From Aquidulcibacter sp. (GTDB taxonomy: Bacteria; Pseudomonadota; Alphaproteobacteria; Caulobacterales; Aquidulcibacteraceae), in the NCBI RefSeq assembly GCF_020253525.1, contig NZ_JADCBK010000155.1, positions 1-32,412 of the forward strand: a stretch of DNA of 32,412 nt, given 5' to 3'. Within the stretch, counting starts at the first letter, position 1; the number at the start of each line of letters is the position of its first letter. Shown here piece by piece: positions 23,340 through 31,969 of this stretch. The position numbers and the translations under genes are program-made. The notes under the pieces were generated by a model. That model did no database searches and was not told where the DNA came from. It saw only the letters and a program-made list of their open reading frames with translations.

Positions 23340-25916
23340 ATGCGACGATTGAGCCAAAGTCACACCGTTCTAAAGCATGTTCTTGTGGCCGCCCTCATAG
23401 GCTCCAGCCTTCTTCCTTGGACCCACCCAAGCGCGCAGACGATCACTCGTCCGGTTCGAAGTGTTGAAGACCCCGGCGTTATCACAACCCGGCAAAACAT
23501 CACTCCGGCAGGTGCCCAAACCGTCTTTAAAGGACGAGTTCAAGGGGCAGTCTTTGGCAAGGAAGGCGCACTCTGGGTCCTATCGCGCACCCATCTTTAT
23601 CAATTGGACTGGCTGCAAAACAAAGCCATATCGACGTTTGACCTTAAGGGTACCGGCGGAATTCGCGGACTTACGCTGGATGAAACTGGCTCACCAATCC
23701 TAAGTTATACCGAAACCAAGCCGGGCCAAGCGGGCCAAGTTGTTCTTGCAAGGCCTGATGTCTCCAAGACGTCGGAAGGCTTGTTGAAAATTGGAGAGCC
23801 CCTCGGCACCAATAATGTGGGCTCGCCAGTCGTCCATAACGGCCAAGTTCTTACGCCCCTGACGTTCAACAATGGCCTTGCCATTACCAATCTTGAGTCC
23901 GGCGAAACCAAAACTGTGCCTGTCGGCGTTGCCCCGGTCGCGGTTGCGACCGGTGGCACACTTGCCTATGTCGCAAATTGGGGTGGCCTTCCAGCAAGTG
24001 CCGGCATGCTAAGCGCGCCAACAGGCCTGAAGGCAGGCGCAGACCAAGTCAGGATCGATCCCCGCGGTGTGGCGCTACCAGGGTCTATCAGTGTCGTTAA
24101 CTTGGCCACGGCCAGTGTCAGCGCCAACATCCCAGTGGGCCGACATCCAACCGGACTTGCCTTAGATTCCGCGCGTGGCCTGCTGTATGTCGCCAATACC
24201 AATGACGACAGCATTTCTGTGGTTGATGTCCGCACGAGCAGCGTCAAACACACCCTTGCGCTGAAGCCCTTCGCCCAAGACGTAAAGGGAATTGCTCCGT
24301 CAGGCATGACTTTGGACCGTTCCGGTAAGCGGCTCTACATCGCCTGCGGCGGCATTAATGCCGTCATGATCTATGACTTAGAAAGCGGGCGAATTACTGG
24401 GCTTGTGCCGACTGGCTGGTATCCAATTTCTGTGGCCCTAAATGCAGATGAATCCAAAATGGCGGTCGCAACTTTGTTGGGCATTGGCTCTGGCCAGAAT
24501 GACGGGCCCAACAAGCGATTTGTTCATGCGAACCGGGGCAGCGTCCATGTCGTTCCGATACCGGACGATGCGCAGCTTGCAAGCTATTCTGCCGCGGTAG
24601 CGGAGAACAATAGGATGGCATTTCGCGACGGAATTGCGCCTAAACCAAATCCGTCTGCCAAACCTCGAGCAATCCCAGAGCGCTCGGGCGAAGCGTCTCT
24701 AATCGAGCATGTTGTGTTCATCATCAAGGAAAACCGCACCTATGATCAGCTGTTTGGCGATTTGGAGCGCGGTAATGGCGAGCCTAGCTTTGTCATGTTT
24801 GGCGAGGATGTGACCCCGAACCAACGGCGACTGGCGACGGATTTTGTTCTTCTGGACAATTTCTATACCACCGGCGGCAATAGCGCGAACGGCCATCAAT
24901 GGGTCACGCAGGGCAATGAGGCCAGCTACACATTATGGCCTGGCTACTCAGGTCGTTCTTACCCCTATGACGGCAGTGACCCACTAGCCTATTCCGCCGG
25001 TGGCTTTATCTGGGATGCTGTGCTTGCCAAGGGAAAGAGTGTCGCCGTCTTTGGCGAATATGCTCCTGGCGTCCTCGATGATACGCCTAACCAGCGTCAG
25101 AATCTGTTTGCGCGCTGGAAAGCCGGTGACGACTTTAAGGGCATGTGGAACACGCGCTCTCCGATTCCGCCACTCGACAAAGCGCTCGTACGCAACTTCC
25201 CAGCTTACAGTATGGACATACCTGATGTGGTCCGTGCACGGATTTTCTTGGATAAGCTCAAAGAATATGAAGCCCAAGGGACTATGCCGCACCTAACTGT
25301 GATGCTGCTGCCAAGCGACCATACCAGCGGGACACGACCCGGCGCAAATACCCCAAAAGCCATGGTTGCAGATAATGACTTGGCACTTGGTCAAGTGGTG
25401 GAGGGCCTGACTAAGTCAAAGTTCTGGCCCAAAATGGCAATCTTTGTTGTAGAAGACGATAGCCAGAATGGCGTGGATCATGTCGACGGCCATCGCACAG
25501 TGGCCTTGGCGATCAGCCCTTACACGCGGCGCAACCATGTCGACTCCACCATGTATTCCCATCAAAGCATGCTGAAATCGATCGAATTGATTTTGGGCCT
25601 TCCTAGCATGTCGCTCTTCAATCTGATCGCCAATGACATGCGGGCAAGCTTCACCGACACCCCCAACTTAAGCCCTTATACAGCCATCATACCAAAGCAG
25701 GACTTGCTTGAACTCAACCCCCAAGCCAGCGCCCTCACGGGTGAGCGGAAAGCAGGTGCCCTCGCGTCGGCGCAGATGAATTTTTCGGTTCCAGATGCGG
25801 TACCAACCGAAAAGCTCAATCGGATCGTCTGGCATGAGATAAAGGGCTGGTCGACACCCTATCCAGGCACGAGGAACGCCACCTTCAGCCCATTCCAGCT
25901 TGAGGACGACGACTGA
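23340..25916 (+). CDS. YVTN beta-propeller/phosphoesterase fusion protein
   Basis: An exported two-domain protein of 858 residues. After a signal peptide (LVAALIGSSLLPWTHPSAQ) come beta-propeller repeats of the YVTN/YncE type (about 50-440), with LAYVANWGG, GRHPTGLALDSARGLLYVANTNDDSISVVDV, and GWYPISVALNADESKMAVAT. The C-terminal part (about 455-830) is a phosphoesterase of the alkaline-phosphatase superfamily, related to phospholipase C and acid phosphatase A, with VVFIIKENRTYDQLFGD (about 458-474), NFYTTGGNSANGHQW, and VEDDSQNGVDHVDGHRTVALAISPY. It probably cleaves phosphate or a headgroup from organic phosphates. An AGGAG precedes the ATG. It is co-directional with phoD (24-base gap), and its stop is one base before the second receptor gene. 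Confidence 0.88.
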   Translation: MRRLSQSHTVLKHVLVAALIGSSLLPWTHPSAQTITRPVRSVEDPGVITTRQNITPAGAQTVFKGRVQGAVFGKEGALWVLSRTHLYQLDWLQNKAISTFDLKGTGGIRGLTLDETGSPILSYTETKPGQAGQVVLARPDVSKTSEGLLKIGEPLGTNNVGSPVVHNGQVLTPLTFNNGLAITNLESGETKTVPVGVAPVAVATGGTLAYVANWGGLPASAGMLSAPTGLKAGADQVRIDPRGVALPGSISVVNLATASVSANIPVGRHPTGLALDSARGLLYVANTNDDSISVVDVRTSSVKHTLALKPFAQDVKGIAPSGMTLDRSGKRLYIACGGINAVMIYDLESGRITGLVPTGWYPISVALNADESKMAVATLLGIGSGQNDGPNKRFVHANRGSVHVVPIPDDAQLASYSAAVAENNRMAFRDGIAPKPNPSAKPRAIPERSGEASLIEHVVFIIKENRTYDQLFGDLERGNGEPSFVMFGEDVTPNQRRLATDFVLLDNFYTTGGNSANGHQWVTQGNEASYTLWPGYSGRSYPYDGSDPLAYSAGGFIWDAVLAKGKSVAVFGEYAPGVLDDTPNQRQNLFARWKAGDDFKGMWNTRSPIPPLDKALVRNFPAYSMDIPDVVRARIFLDKLKEYEAQGTMPHLTVMLLPSDHTSGTRPGANTPKAMVADNDLALGQVVEGLTKSKFWPKMAIFVVEDDSQNGVDHVDGHRTVALAISPYTRRNHVDSTMYSHQSMLKSIELILGLPSMSLFNLIANDMRASFTDTPNLSPYTAIIPKQDLLELNPQASALTGERKAGALASAQMNFSVPDAVPTEKLNRIVWHEIKGWSTPYPGTRNATFSPFQLEDDD

Positions 25917-25917
25917 A

Positions 25918-28062
25918 ATGACGTCGGCTGGACGTTTTGCCGCCCTGGGTCTCTGCGCATTGACTGTCTTGATGGGCAGTTCGGTAGAGGCCGAGGAGGT
26001 AGAAACCGTCATTGTGACGGGCAGTATCTTGAAGGATAAGTCCCGACTGCCCGGATCGGCCTTTGAGGTTTCTTCAGCGGATTTAGGCCGACTGGCACCC
26101 ATCTCAGTTGCGGATTTACTGCGGCCCGTGCCGGGCATTCAAGTCGTCAGCGAAGACCTGTTTGGTCTTAAGGTGAATATCTCTGTACGCGGCCTAACGC
26201 CACGTCGCTCTGCCAGAACCCTCTTGTTAGAGGATGGGATGCCGATCCAGCCGGCACCTTATTCAGAGCCGTCCGCACATTATGTGCCGCCCTTTGAGCG
26301 CATTGAGCGCATCGAAGTTCTCAAGGGCTCCGGTGAGATCCTCTATGGCCCACAAAGTCTGGGCGGCATGATCAATTTTATCACAAAGCCAGTGCCAGAT
26401 CGCGCCACAGGTGAACTCGATCTCTCCGTCGGAACGCGCAACTTCTACTCTGGCCATCTGACGCTGGGTGCCGGTAATGAGCAAGGCGGTGCGCGCTTAG
26501 ATGTTATTCAGAAGGCTAGCGATGGCACGCGTGATGAGCATTCTACCCGCTTTTCAGATGTTGCGCTTAAGGCCCGCGTCCGCCTCGATGAAGGCCAGAC
26601 CTTAACCGCCCGCTTTACCCATTTTGTCGAAGATACAGCTCTGACTGAGGCAGGGCTTACAGCAGCGCGCTATGCCCAAAATCCGTTTGCCAACCCGTTC
26701 AGCCAGGATCATTTTGACCTGACCCGAACGGCAATTCAGCTGCGCTATGATGCTGCTTTGTCCAAGGGGATCAGTCTCAACACGCAAATCTATGGCGCAG
26801 AGACGTTTAGAGCCTCCTATCGGCAAACCGATACGTCCATTGACAGCATGACCGCCAATCCCTCCAACGGGTGTGACGGTGCCGCCCGCCTAGATTATGA
26901 GAATTTTGCTGCACGTTGCGGCAATAAAATGCGGCCCCGGCAATTTTCCTTTGCAGGGATCGAATCCAAAATCACCATCGCCAACAAAGTCGGCGGCCAC
27001 GATCTCACAACGCTACTCGGTGTCCGCTTCCACCGCGAAGACGCGGATCGTCGCAGATATAACGGCCTTACGCCAAATGCGCGCGAAACCAGCCCAGGGA
27101 CCTTGTTGCGGGATTGGAACCTTATCCAAGCCGATACCGTGTCCCTCTATGCCCAATCCATTCTACAGCTTGGGAGACTCAACTTGAGCCTCGGGGTGCG
27201 ACACGAGCATATTGAGACTACCAATAAATCCGTCGTTGCGAATTTTGTCGAACGCAATTTGGCGGCCTCCTCGGATCAATCCTTGACCCTCCCTGGGCTG
27301 GGGCTCAATTGGACGGTGCGTGATGGGTTTGAGGTCTTTGCAGGCGTCCACCAAGGATTTGCGCCGCCCCGCCCGGACCGGGACGTTGATCCACTTGCGC
27401 CGGCCAATCAGGTACGACCCGAGGAGAGCACAAATTATGAGCTTGGCATGCGCCTTGGTTTAGGACCGCAGAGCAAACTGGAAGCAACCGCTTTTTGGCT
27501 TGATTTTCAGGAATTGATCGTCGCGGGACCGTTGCTTGGCATGCCAAGCGGAACTTTGGTCAATGCGGGCGCGGCAACTCATGCTGGTGCTGAACTTTAT
27601 TTGCGCCACGACCTACCCCTGTGGATGGGGCCAAGCTGGAAGCCTTGGGCCTCGATCTCGGTCACCCATCTGGTTAAGGCTCAGTTTGATACTGCGGTTG
27701 GCGAAGGCAGCGGAAATGTGCGCGGCAATCGCATTCCCTATGCACCAAGGTGGCTTGGCGACATTACCTTCGGCGCTGTGACGGAAAATGGCTTAGGCTT
27801 CACACTCAGCGCCAGCCAGGTAGGTGCGCAATATGCCGACGCGCGCAATACGATCACCCAATCTAGCGACGGCACACTAGGTTTGATTCCGAGCTATAGC
27901 CTTGTGAATTTAGGGCTGACTTATCGACCGGGAACGGCAAATTGGGAAGTCTATCTCACAAGCCACAATGTGCTTGATAAGCGCTATTTGTCGACACGAA
28001 CCGATGGCATGTTCGCCGGCCCGCCCCGCCAAACGGTCATAGGCGTGCGCCTGATCCTTTAG
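25918..28062 (+). CDS. TonB-dependent outer-membrane receptor (phosphorus cluster, second; FecA-like)
   Basis: A 714-residue receptor, assigned from the ATG at 25918, one base after the phosphoesterase stop; an in-frame TTG at 25900 would overlap that gene. It has a signal peptide (FAALGLCALTVLMGSSVEAEE), TonB box ETVIVTGSI, a plug (about 40-150) with NISVRGLTPRRSARTLLLEDGMP and IERIEVLKGSGEILYGPQSLGGMINFITKP, and a barrel ending in TVIGVRLIL. The plug wording RTLLLEDGMPIQPAPYSEP resembles FecA-type ferric citrate receptors. It could therefore serve iron (needed for PhoD) or a metal-phosphate complex. Translational coupling to the phosphoesterase argues for a shared role. There is no clear terminator downstream. 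Confidence 0.9.
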   Translation: MTSAGRFAALGLCALTVLMGSSVEAEEVETVIVTGSILKDKSRLPGSAFEVSSADLGRLAPISVADLLRPVPGIQVVSEDLFGLKVNISVRGLTPRRSARTLLLEDGMPIQPAPYSEPSAHYVPPFERIERIEVLKGSGEILYGPQSLGGMINFITKPVPDRATGELDLSVGTRNFYSGHLTLGAGNEQGGARLDVIQKASDGTRDEHSTRFSDVALKARVRLDEGQTLTARFTHFVEDTALTEAGLTAARYAQNPFANPFSQDHFDLTRTAIQLRYDAALSKGISLNTQIYGAETFRASYRQTDTSIDSMTANPSNGCDGAARLDYENFAARCGNKMRPRQFSFAGIESKITIANKVGGHDLTTLLGVRFHREDADRRRYNGLTPNARETSPGTLLRDWNLIQADTVSLYAQSILQLGRLNLSLGVRHEHIETTNKSVVANFVERNLAASSDQSLTLPGLGLNWTVRDGFEVFAGVHQGFAPPRPDRDVDPLAPANQVRPEESTNYELGMRLGLGPQSKLEATAFWLDFQELIVAGPLLGMPSGTLVNAGAATHAGAELYLRHDLPLWMGPSWKPWASISVTHLVKAQFDTAVGEGSGNVRGNRIPYAPRWLGDITFGAVTENGLGFTLSASQVGAQYADARNTITQSSDGTLGLIPSYSLVNLGLTYRPGTANWEVYLTSHNVLDKRYLSTRTDGMFAGPPRQTVIGVRLIL

Positions 28063-28340
28063 ATAAGCTTGTCTCAACCACATCGACATTAAGACGCGGA
28101 TTACAGGGATATCCAGCAGGAGAAATCCAAAAGCAAAGTGTAACTCATGCGACGACGAACTGTCGAACTGACCAATGGAATTCAATTCGGAGCGATTTTT
28201 GTAGCGCGCGATCCGCTGAGCCAGCTCTCTATAATTGGCTACATTTTTTAACTGAAAAGATGCGGCAATTGATTATATGGAAAGGCAAATCCTATCGTCC
28301 AACTTCATGGTCGCAGTCGAAGTTAGTCGACTTCCCAACC
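28063..28340. other. Spacer between the receptor gene and the integrase gene
   Basis: About 280 bases between two genes that converge here. I see no gene, RNA or strong hairpin. Confidence 0.4.
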
Positions 28341-29543
28341 CTAACCCCCAAACTTAGCCCAAGCTTCCATGAGTGCACGACGCTTCTCAAATAAATCCCC
28401 ACGCCGATAGGCCGCTTCTGCTTGGTTCGAGATAACATGGGCGAGGGCCGCTTCTGCAACTTCGTTTTGGAAGTCGGTGCGTTCAGCCGCCCAGTCTCGA
28501 AAAGTGGACCGGAAGCCATGGGGCGTTACGTCTGTGCGACCCATGCGACGAAGCGTCATCAGGAACGCCATGTTCGAGATTGACTTCCCGTACCGCTGAC
28601 CAGGGAAAACGACGACGGGGTCAAGTCCGCGGACTTTCTTCAATACCAAGAGAGCGGCCGCAGAAAGTGGCACGCGATGGATTCGGCCAGCCTTCATGCG
28701 AGCTGCGGGAATTGTCCATGACTGATCTTCGAGGTCGATTTCATCCCAGCGCGCTTCAATCGCTTCACCGGTTCTGGTCGCCGTCAGAATGGCAAATTGG
28801 AAGGCGAGGGGACCTACCCCGGTTTGCGCCCTCAAGTGCTTCATGAATTTTGGGAATTCATCGATCGGGAGGGCAGCGAAGTGCTTTACCTTTTTTGTCT
28901 TGTTGCGGGCAGGCAGGGCCTTTTCTAAATAGCCACGCCAGCGGGCAGGGTTCTCGCCTGTGCGATATTCCCGGACAGTTGCCCAATCGATGATGTTTTC
29001 GATACGCCCTCTAACGCGGCTGGCCGTTTCGGTCTTGGTCTCCCAGATTGGATCAAGCACCTTCATGACCATACCGATATTGATATCCTGAATGGCCACA
29101 TCGCCAAAGACTGGATAGGCATAAGCTTGTAACGACGAGCTCCATTGGGCTCGATGTTTCTCATTCTTCCAACTGCTTTGGTGGGCGTTTAGATAGGCCT
29201 CAGCGCACTGCGCGAAAGTCATCGCAGCCGCACGACTGCGTATCGCTTCTTGCTTGGCTTCAGCACGAACTTCGACAGCATCATTGCCCTCGCGGACTTC
29301 ATAGCGAATGCGCTCCGCCTTCTCGCGTGCGTTTGCCAGGCTGACATCTTCAAAGCTGCCGATGCCCATCTCGCGCATTTTTCCATTCGCAGCGCGATAC
29401 CGTACAATCCATGACTTCCGCACATGGCCGGCGACTGGATGCTTGGTCACTTGCAAATAGAGGCCACCACCATCTGCGTGCTTGCCTGGCTCAGAAATGG
29501 ATTTAAGCGATGCCGCTTTAAGTTTGTTTCTCAACCCCGGCAT
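28341..29543 (-). CDS. int: P4-type tyrosine recombinase (site-specific integrase)
   Basis: Integrase of the group with a DUF4102 arm-binding domain, used by ICEs, genomic islands and P4-like phages for insertion at tRNA or other conserved targets. The 400-residue product has the arm-binding domain (about 1-95, DGGGLYLQV, SWIVRYR, GIGSFEDVSLANARE), a core-binding domain (about 108-205) and a catalytic domain (about 220-385) with Arg257 in TATRTGEAIEARW, H342xxR345 in HGFRSTFRDWA, His369 and Tyr379 in AAYRRGD. All catalytic residues are present. Such genes usually point away from the attachment site, which would lie just right of 29543. Confidence 0.93.
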   Translation of the reverse strand: MPGLRNKLKAASLKSISEPGKHADGGGLYLQVTKHPVAGHVRKSWIVRYRAANGKMREMGIGSFEDVSLANAREKAERIRYEVREGNDAVEVRAEAKQEAIRSRAAAMTFAQCAEAYLNAHQSSWKNEKHRAQWSSSLQAYAYPVFGDVAIQDINIGMVMKVLDPIWETKTETASRVRGRIENIIDWATVREYRTGENPARWRGYLEKALPARNKTKKVKHFAALPIDEFPKFMKHLRAQTGVGPLAFQFAILTATRTGEAIEARWDEIDLEDQSWTIPAARMKAGRIHRVPLSAAALLVLKKVRGLDPVVVFPGQRYGKSISNMAFLMTLRRMGRTDVTPHGFRSTFRDWAAERTDFQNEVAEAALAHVISNQAEAAYRRGDLFEKRRALMEAWAKFGG

Positions 29544-29818
29544 GACACTTCATCCGAGAGACAATTGAATACTTGCATGTCCGTACCCACAAAATACCCA
29601 CATTATGGAGGCCATAGAACGAAACACTTCGAAACGGTCCGCCATACTCCTCCGACAAGAAAATTCAATATATCAGATAATTAGCGAAAAATCGAGCACT
29701 TTTGAAACGATTTGGCGGACACTTTTTCGGGTCTCTCTGTCCGCCAGTTCGACCGATTAAGCCACAGACAAGGCTGTCCCACGACACAGCGCGTGACGCG
29801 GGTCGTTTTCAGATCCGA
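29544..29818. other. Candidate right attachment region of the mobile element
   Basis: AT-rich DNA upstream of int holding repeated motifs: GTCCGCCA at 29637-29644 and 29739-29746, its inverse TGGCGGAC at 29713-29720, and two related strings, CACTTCGAAACG and CACTTTTGAAACG, before 29640 and 29712. TCTGTCCGCCA resembles the 3' end of some tRNA-Ser genes, but no complete tRNA fits. Recombinase binding is plausible and unproven. Confidence 0.4.
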
Positions 29819-30313
29819 TTAGCTGGTGGTCCCGCTCAGCAATCTTTTTGCCTTGGCGGCTGCCCTGCGGGCTAAATGATAGACGCGTGCGGCGCCTTCA
29901 TCATAGCGAACCGTGATCTTGGTATTTTCGCCATAGGTTTCTTTTAGGAAATTCCAGATCAGAGCTTCGGCCTTTTCGCGGGGCCCCAAAAGCTCGGTCG
30001 TCAACGGGCATTCGGTCCGGCTATGATAAGTTGCATAGACCTCGCCATTTCCTTCAAACACATTGCCGATCGTGTAGGGATAGAGGTCACAGTCCATAGG
30101 TCGATTGCCATAGACTTGGCACTGCTGGTCCCAATTCGGGCAGGGCCCATTCCCATTGGAGGAGAGCTCATATAGTTTGCCCTTGCGCGCGACGGTCAAA
30201 TGCTCCGTCTTGCCCTCGAACAGCCGGGTGTATTCTGCCTCATTTATCTTGAGGCCATGAAGTTCACGACAGCAGCTCTGATTGGTTGGGCATTTCAAAC
30301 ATGGGTTTGACAC
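29819..30313 (-). CDS. YkgJ-type cysteine-cluster protein
   Basis: A 164-residue soluble protein of the YkgJ/CxxCxxxCC family, predicted to bind zinc or an iron-sulfur cluster; the function of the family is poorly known. Cysteines are C5, C8, C14 and C15 in PCLKCPTNQSCC, then C58 and C65 in GPCPNWDQQCQVYGNRPMDC, C75, and C102 in RTECPL. The basic tail ARRAAAKAKRLL could contact nucleic acid or be disordered. It appears to be a host gene just beyond the mobile element. It is divergent from the first TetR gene, with a palindrome between them. Confidence 0.82.
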   Translation of the reverse strand: MSNPCLKCPTNQSCCRELHGLKINEAEYTRLFEGKTEHLTVARKGKLYELSSNGNGPCPNWDQQCQVYGNRPMDCDLYPYTIGNVFEGNGEVYATYHSRTECPLTTELLGPREKAEALIWNFLKETYGENTKITVRYDEGAARVYHLARRAAAKAKRLLSGTTS

Positions 30314-30352
30314 GCGCGTATCTCCTAAAACCTCGCAGAGTCATTTTGATAG

Positions 30353-30368
30353 GTGACCATACAGTCAC
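30353..30368. promoter_or_regulatory. Palindrome between the YkgJ-type gene and the first tetR
   Basis: GTGAC and GTCAC flank a six-base centre (GTGACCATACAGTCAC). The half-sites resemble the TCAC/GTGA palindromes upstream of the second TetR gene, so it is a candidate operator for one or both of the paralogous regulators. Confidence 0.45.
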
Positions 30369-30507
30369 AAACTGAACATTGTGTTGAGATTTGCCCCGAA
30401 AACTGCGCGTGGCTTGGCCCTCTAAAGATGTCGACTGGCTACCGCTCTGGCAGGTATCGACAAGTCGTGCGGTGGCGGCCTAAACAGATTGTTTGGGAAG
30501 ATTCAGC

Positions 30508-31128
30508 ATGACGACAGAGCAAAAAACGAGAAATGCCGCGGAGACTCAACGCCGAATTCTCCAAGCTGCGATGACGTTGCTGGCCGAAAGTGGCCGCGAT
30601 GGCTTTGGCATTAATGCCATTGCCCGGCAAGCGGGTTGCGACAAGCAGCTTATCTATCGTTATTTTCAGGGGCTTGAAGGCCTTGCCGATGCCGTCGGGA
30701 TTGAATTGGCCAATCGGCTTGAACAAGATTTGTCGAGCATGACCAATCCAAGCGAGTTTAGCTCTTATGCCGGGCTGATGGAGCATCTTTTGCTGGCCTT
30801 GCTGGAAGTCCTGCGTCGTGACCGCATTATGCAGCAAATTATCGCGTGGGAAATGACAGGACCATGTGACCTTACCCGGCGCATGAGTCACGAGCGTGGT
30901 CAAAAATTGGGTGCCTGGATCGTTCGTGTTCGCGGTGCGTTGCCGGTTCCGACGCATGTTGATGCGCCGGCCATCAATGCAATCCTGATCGCCAGTACGC
31001 AACAGCTTGTGCTGTCTTCTGCCTCCACCGCCAGTTTTGCGGGCCTGCCGCTTCATTCTGAAGCTGATTGGGAGCGGGTTCGCGCGGCGCTGTCTTCCAT
31101 GGTCAAAGCGATTTATGCCCCAGCCTAG
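30508..31128 (+). CDS. TetR/AcrR-family transcriptional regulator (first of a pair)
   Basis: A 206-residue regulator. The N-terminal HTH reads TQRRILQAAMTLLAESGRDG, then FGINAIARQAGCDKQLIYRY and FQGLEGLADAVG (about 12-65). The rest is a helical ligand and dimer domain. The ATG at 30508 has GGGAAG seven bases upstream; an in-frame TTG at 30493 overlaps that site. It is closely related to the convergent TetR gene at 31154-31792, sharing GCDKQLIYRYF.GLEGLA and the closing ADW.RV.AAL. The two genes are tail-to-tail 25 bases apart. No target gene is certain; the divergent YkgJ-type gene is the nearest candidate. Confidence 0.88.
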   Translation: MTTEQKTRNAAETQRRILQAAMTLLAESGRDGFGINAIARQAGCDKQLIYRYFQGLEGLADAVGIELANRLEQDLSSMTNPSEFSSYAGLMEHLLLALLEVLRRDRIMQQIIAWEMTGPCDLTRRMSHERGQKLGAWIVRVRGALPVPTHVDAPAINAILIASTQQLVLSSASTASFAGLPLHSEADWERVRAALSSMVKAIYAPA

Positions 31129-31153
31129 GGGCCTGTTACTTCTGCGCCCTACA

Positions 31154-31792
31154 TCAGGCGCTTCGCACGAAATGACGCAGAGCCGCCTCAACGCGCAGCC
31201 AATCGGCATCAGTGGCCAAGGATAGGCCTGCTTGTGACCCAAAGGCTGTGGCCGATATTGCCAGATGCTGGACAGCACCGATGATGATGGCATTCAGAGC
31301 ACCGACATCTAGGCCCTCGGGATGCTTCATCTCGCCCCGTAAACTCACCATCCAAGCATTCATACGTTTGGCGCGTGCCTCGGCCATAATGCGGGTTAGG
31401 CGGGAAGGGGAGGCAAGCTCCCATGCTGTAATCTTTTGAATGATTAGATTGGACCGAAAGAGGTTCAGTAAGCCGATTGCCAGAGGTTCAACCCAATCAC
31501 CATAACTCTTGGGGGCTTCTTTTCGGCTGAAGGTTTCAAGCTCGGCACTTAATTCATCCGCAATCTCGGTGCCGATCACTTCGGCCAGCCCCTCTAGGCC
31601 CTCAAAATAGCGGTAGATGAGTTGCTTGTCGCAGCCTGCGCGCCGCGCAATGGAATTGATTCCAAACCCATCAAATCCGCTTTCAGATAGGATTTCTTTT
31701 GCAGCAGAAATGATCGTCTGCGCGCGCGCAACACGGTCGCGCCGACGGGCAGGCACTTCAGTTTGGCCGATGGCTGTGGCAAGGTCTTCCAT
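31154..31792 (-). CDS. TetR/AcrR-family transcriptional regulator (second of a pair)
   Basis: A 212-residue regulator if started at the ATG at 31792 (GGAA just upstream); an earlier in-frame ATG at 31828 would add 12 residues. The HTH spans about 20-75 (AQTIISAAKEILSESGFDG, then FGINSIARRAGCDKQLIYRYFEGLEGLAEVIG), followed by the helical sensor domain ending ATDADWLRVEAALRHFVRSA. It is a paralogue of the gene at 30508-31128. It is divergent from the membrane-protein gene at 31970, and three TCAC-N6-GTGA-type palindromes lie between them, so it probably represses that gene and itself. Confidence 0.88.
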   Translation of the reverse strand: MEDLATAIGQTEVPARRRDRVARAQTIISAAKEILSESGFDGFGINSIARRAGCDKQLIYRYFEGLEGLAEVIGTEIADELSAELETFSRKEAPKSYGDWVEPLAIGLLNLFRSNLIIQKITAWELASPSRLTRIMAEARAKRMNAWMVSLRGEMKHPEGLDVGALNAIIIGAVQHLAISATAFGSQAGLSLATDADWLRVEAALRHFVRSA

Positions 31793-31869
31793 TTTATTCC
31801 ATAAAAACAGTAGTTTGAACTTGGTCATTTTGATCTTGGCTGATTTTCATGAAAAAAGCTACAAAAATA

Positions 31870-31939
31870 TCACCGGGCGGTGACTTTTTCTCTTGCGCAT
31901 GTCACTGCATGGTGATATTAGATTGTCACCACTTGGAGA
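31870..31939. promoter_or_regulatory. TetR operator cluster between the divergent genes
   Basis: TCACCGGGCGGTGA (31870-31883) is a perfect palindrome with six-base arms. TCACTGCATGGTGA (31902-31915) shares the TCAC-N6-GTGA form. TCACCACTTGGAGA (31926-31939) is a weaker third copy. They cover the intergenic region between tetR and the membrane-protein gene. An AGGAGA ribosome site at 31955-31960 serves the latter. Confidence 0.65.
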
Positions 31940-31969
31940 CATCAGGTCTCCGACAGGAGAGAAACAGTC

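Noticed and set aside
29713-29760. tRNA-Ser gene at the integrase side
   Set aside because: The 3' end is suggestive, but the T-arm is two bases short and no D-arm, anticodon arm or 5' acceptor strand can be found upstream.
30439-31293. Long minus-strand open frame of 284 codons opposite the first tetR gene
   Set aside because: It is antisense to a clear TetR gene, is rich in Arg/His/Gln as shadow frames are, and has no motif.
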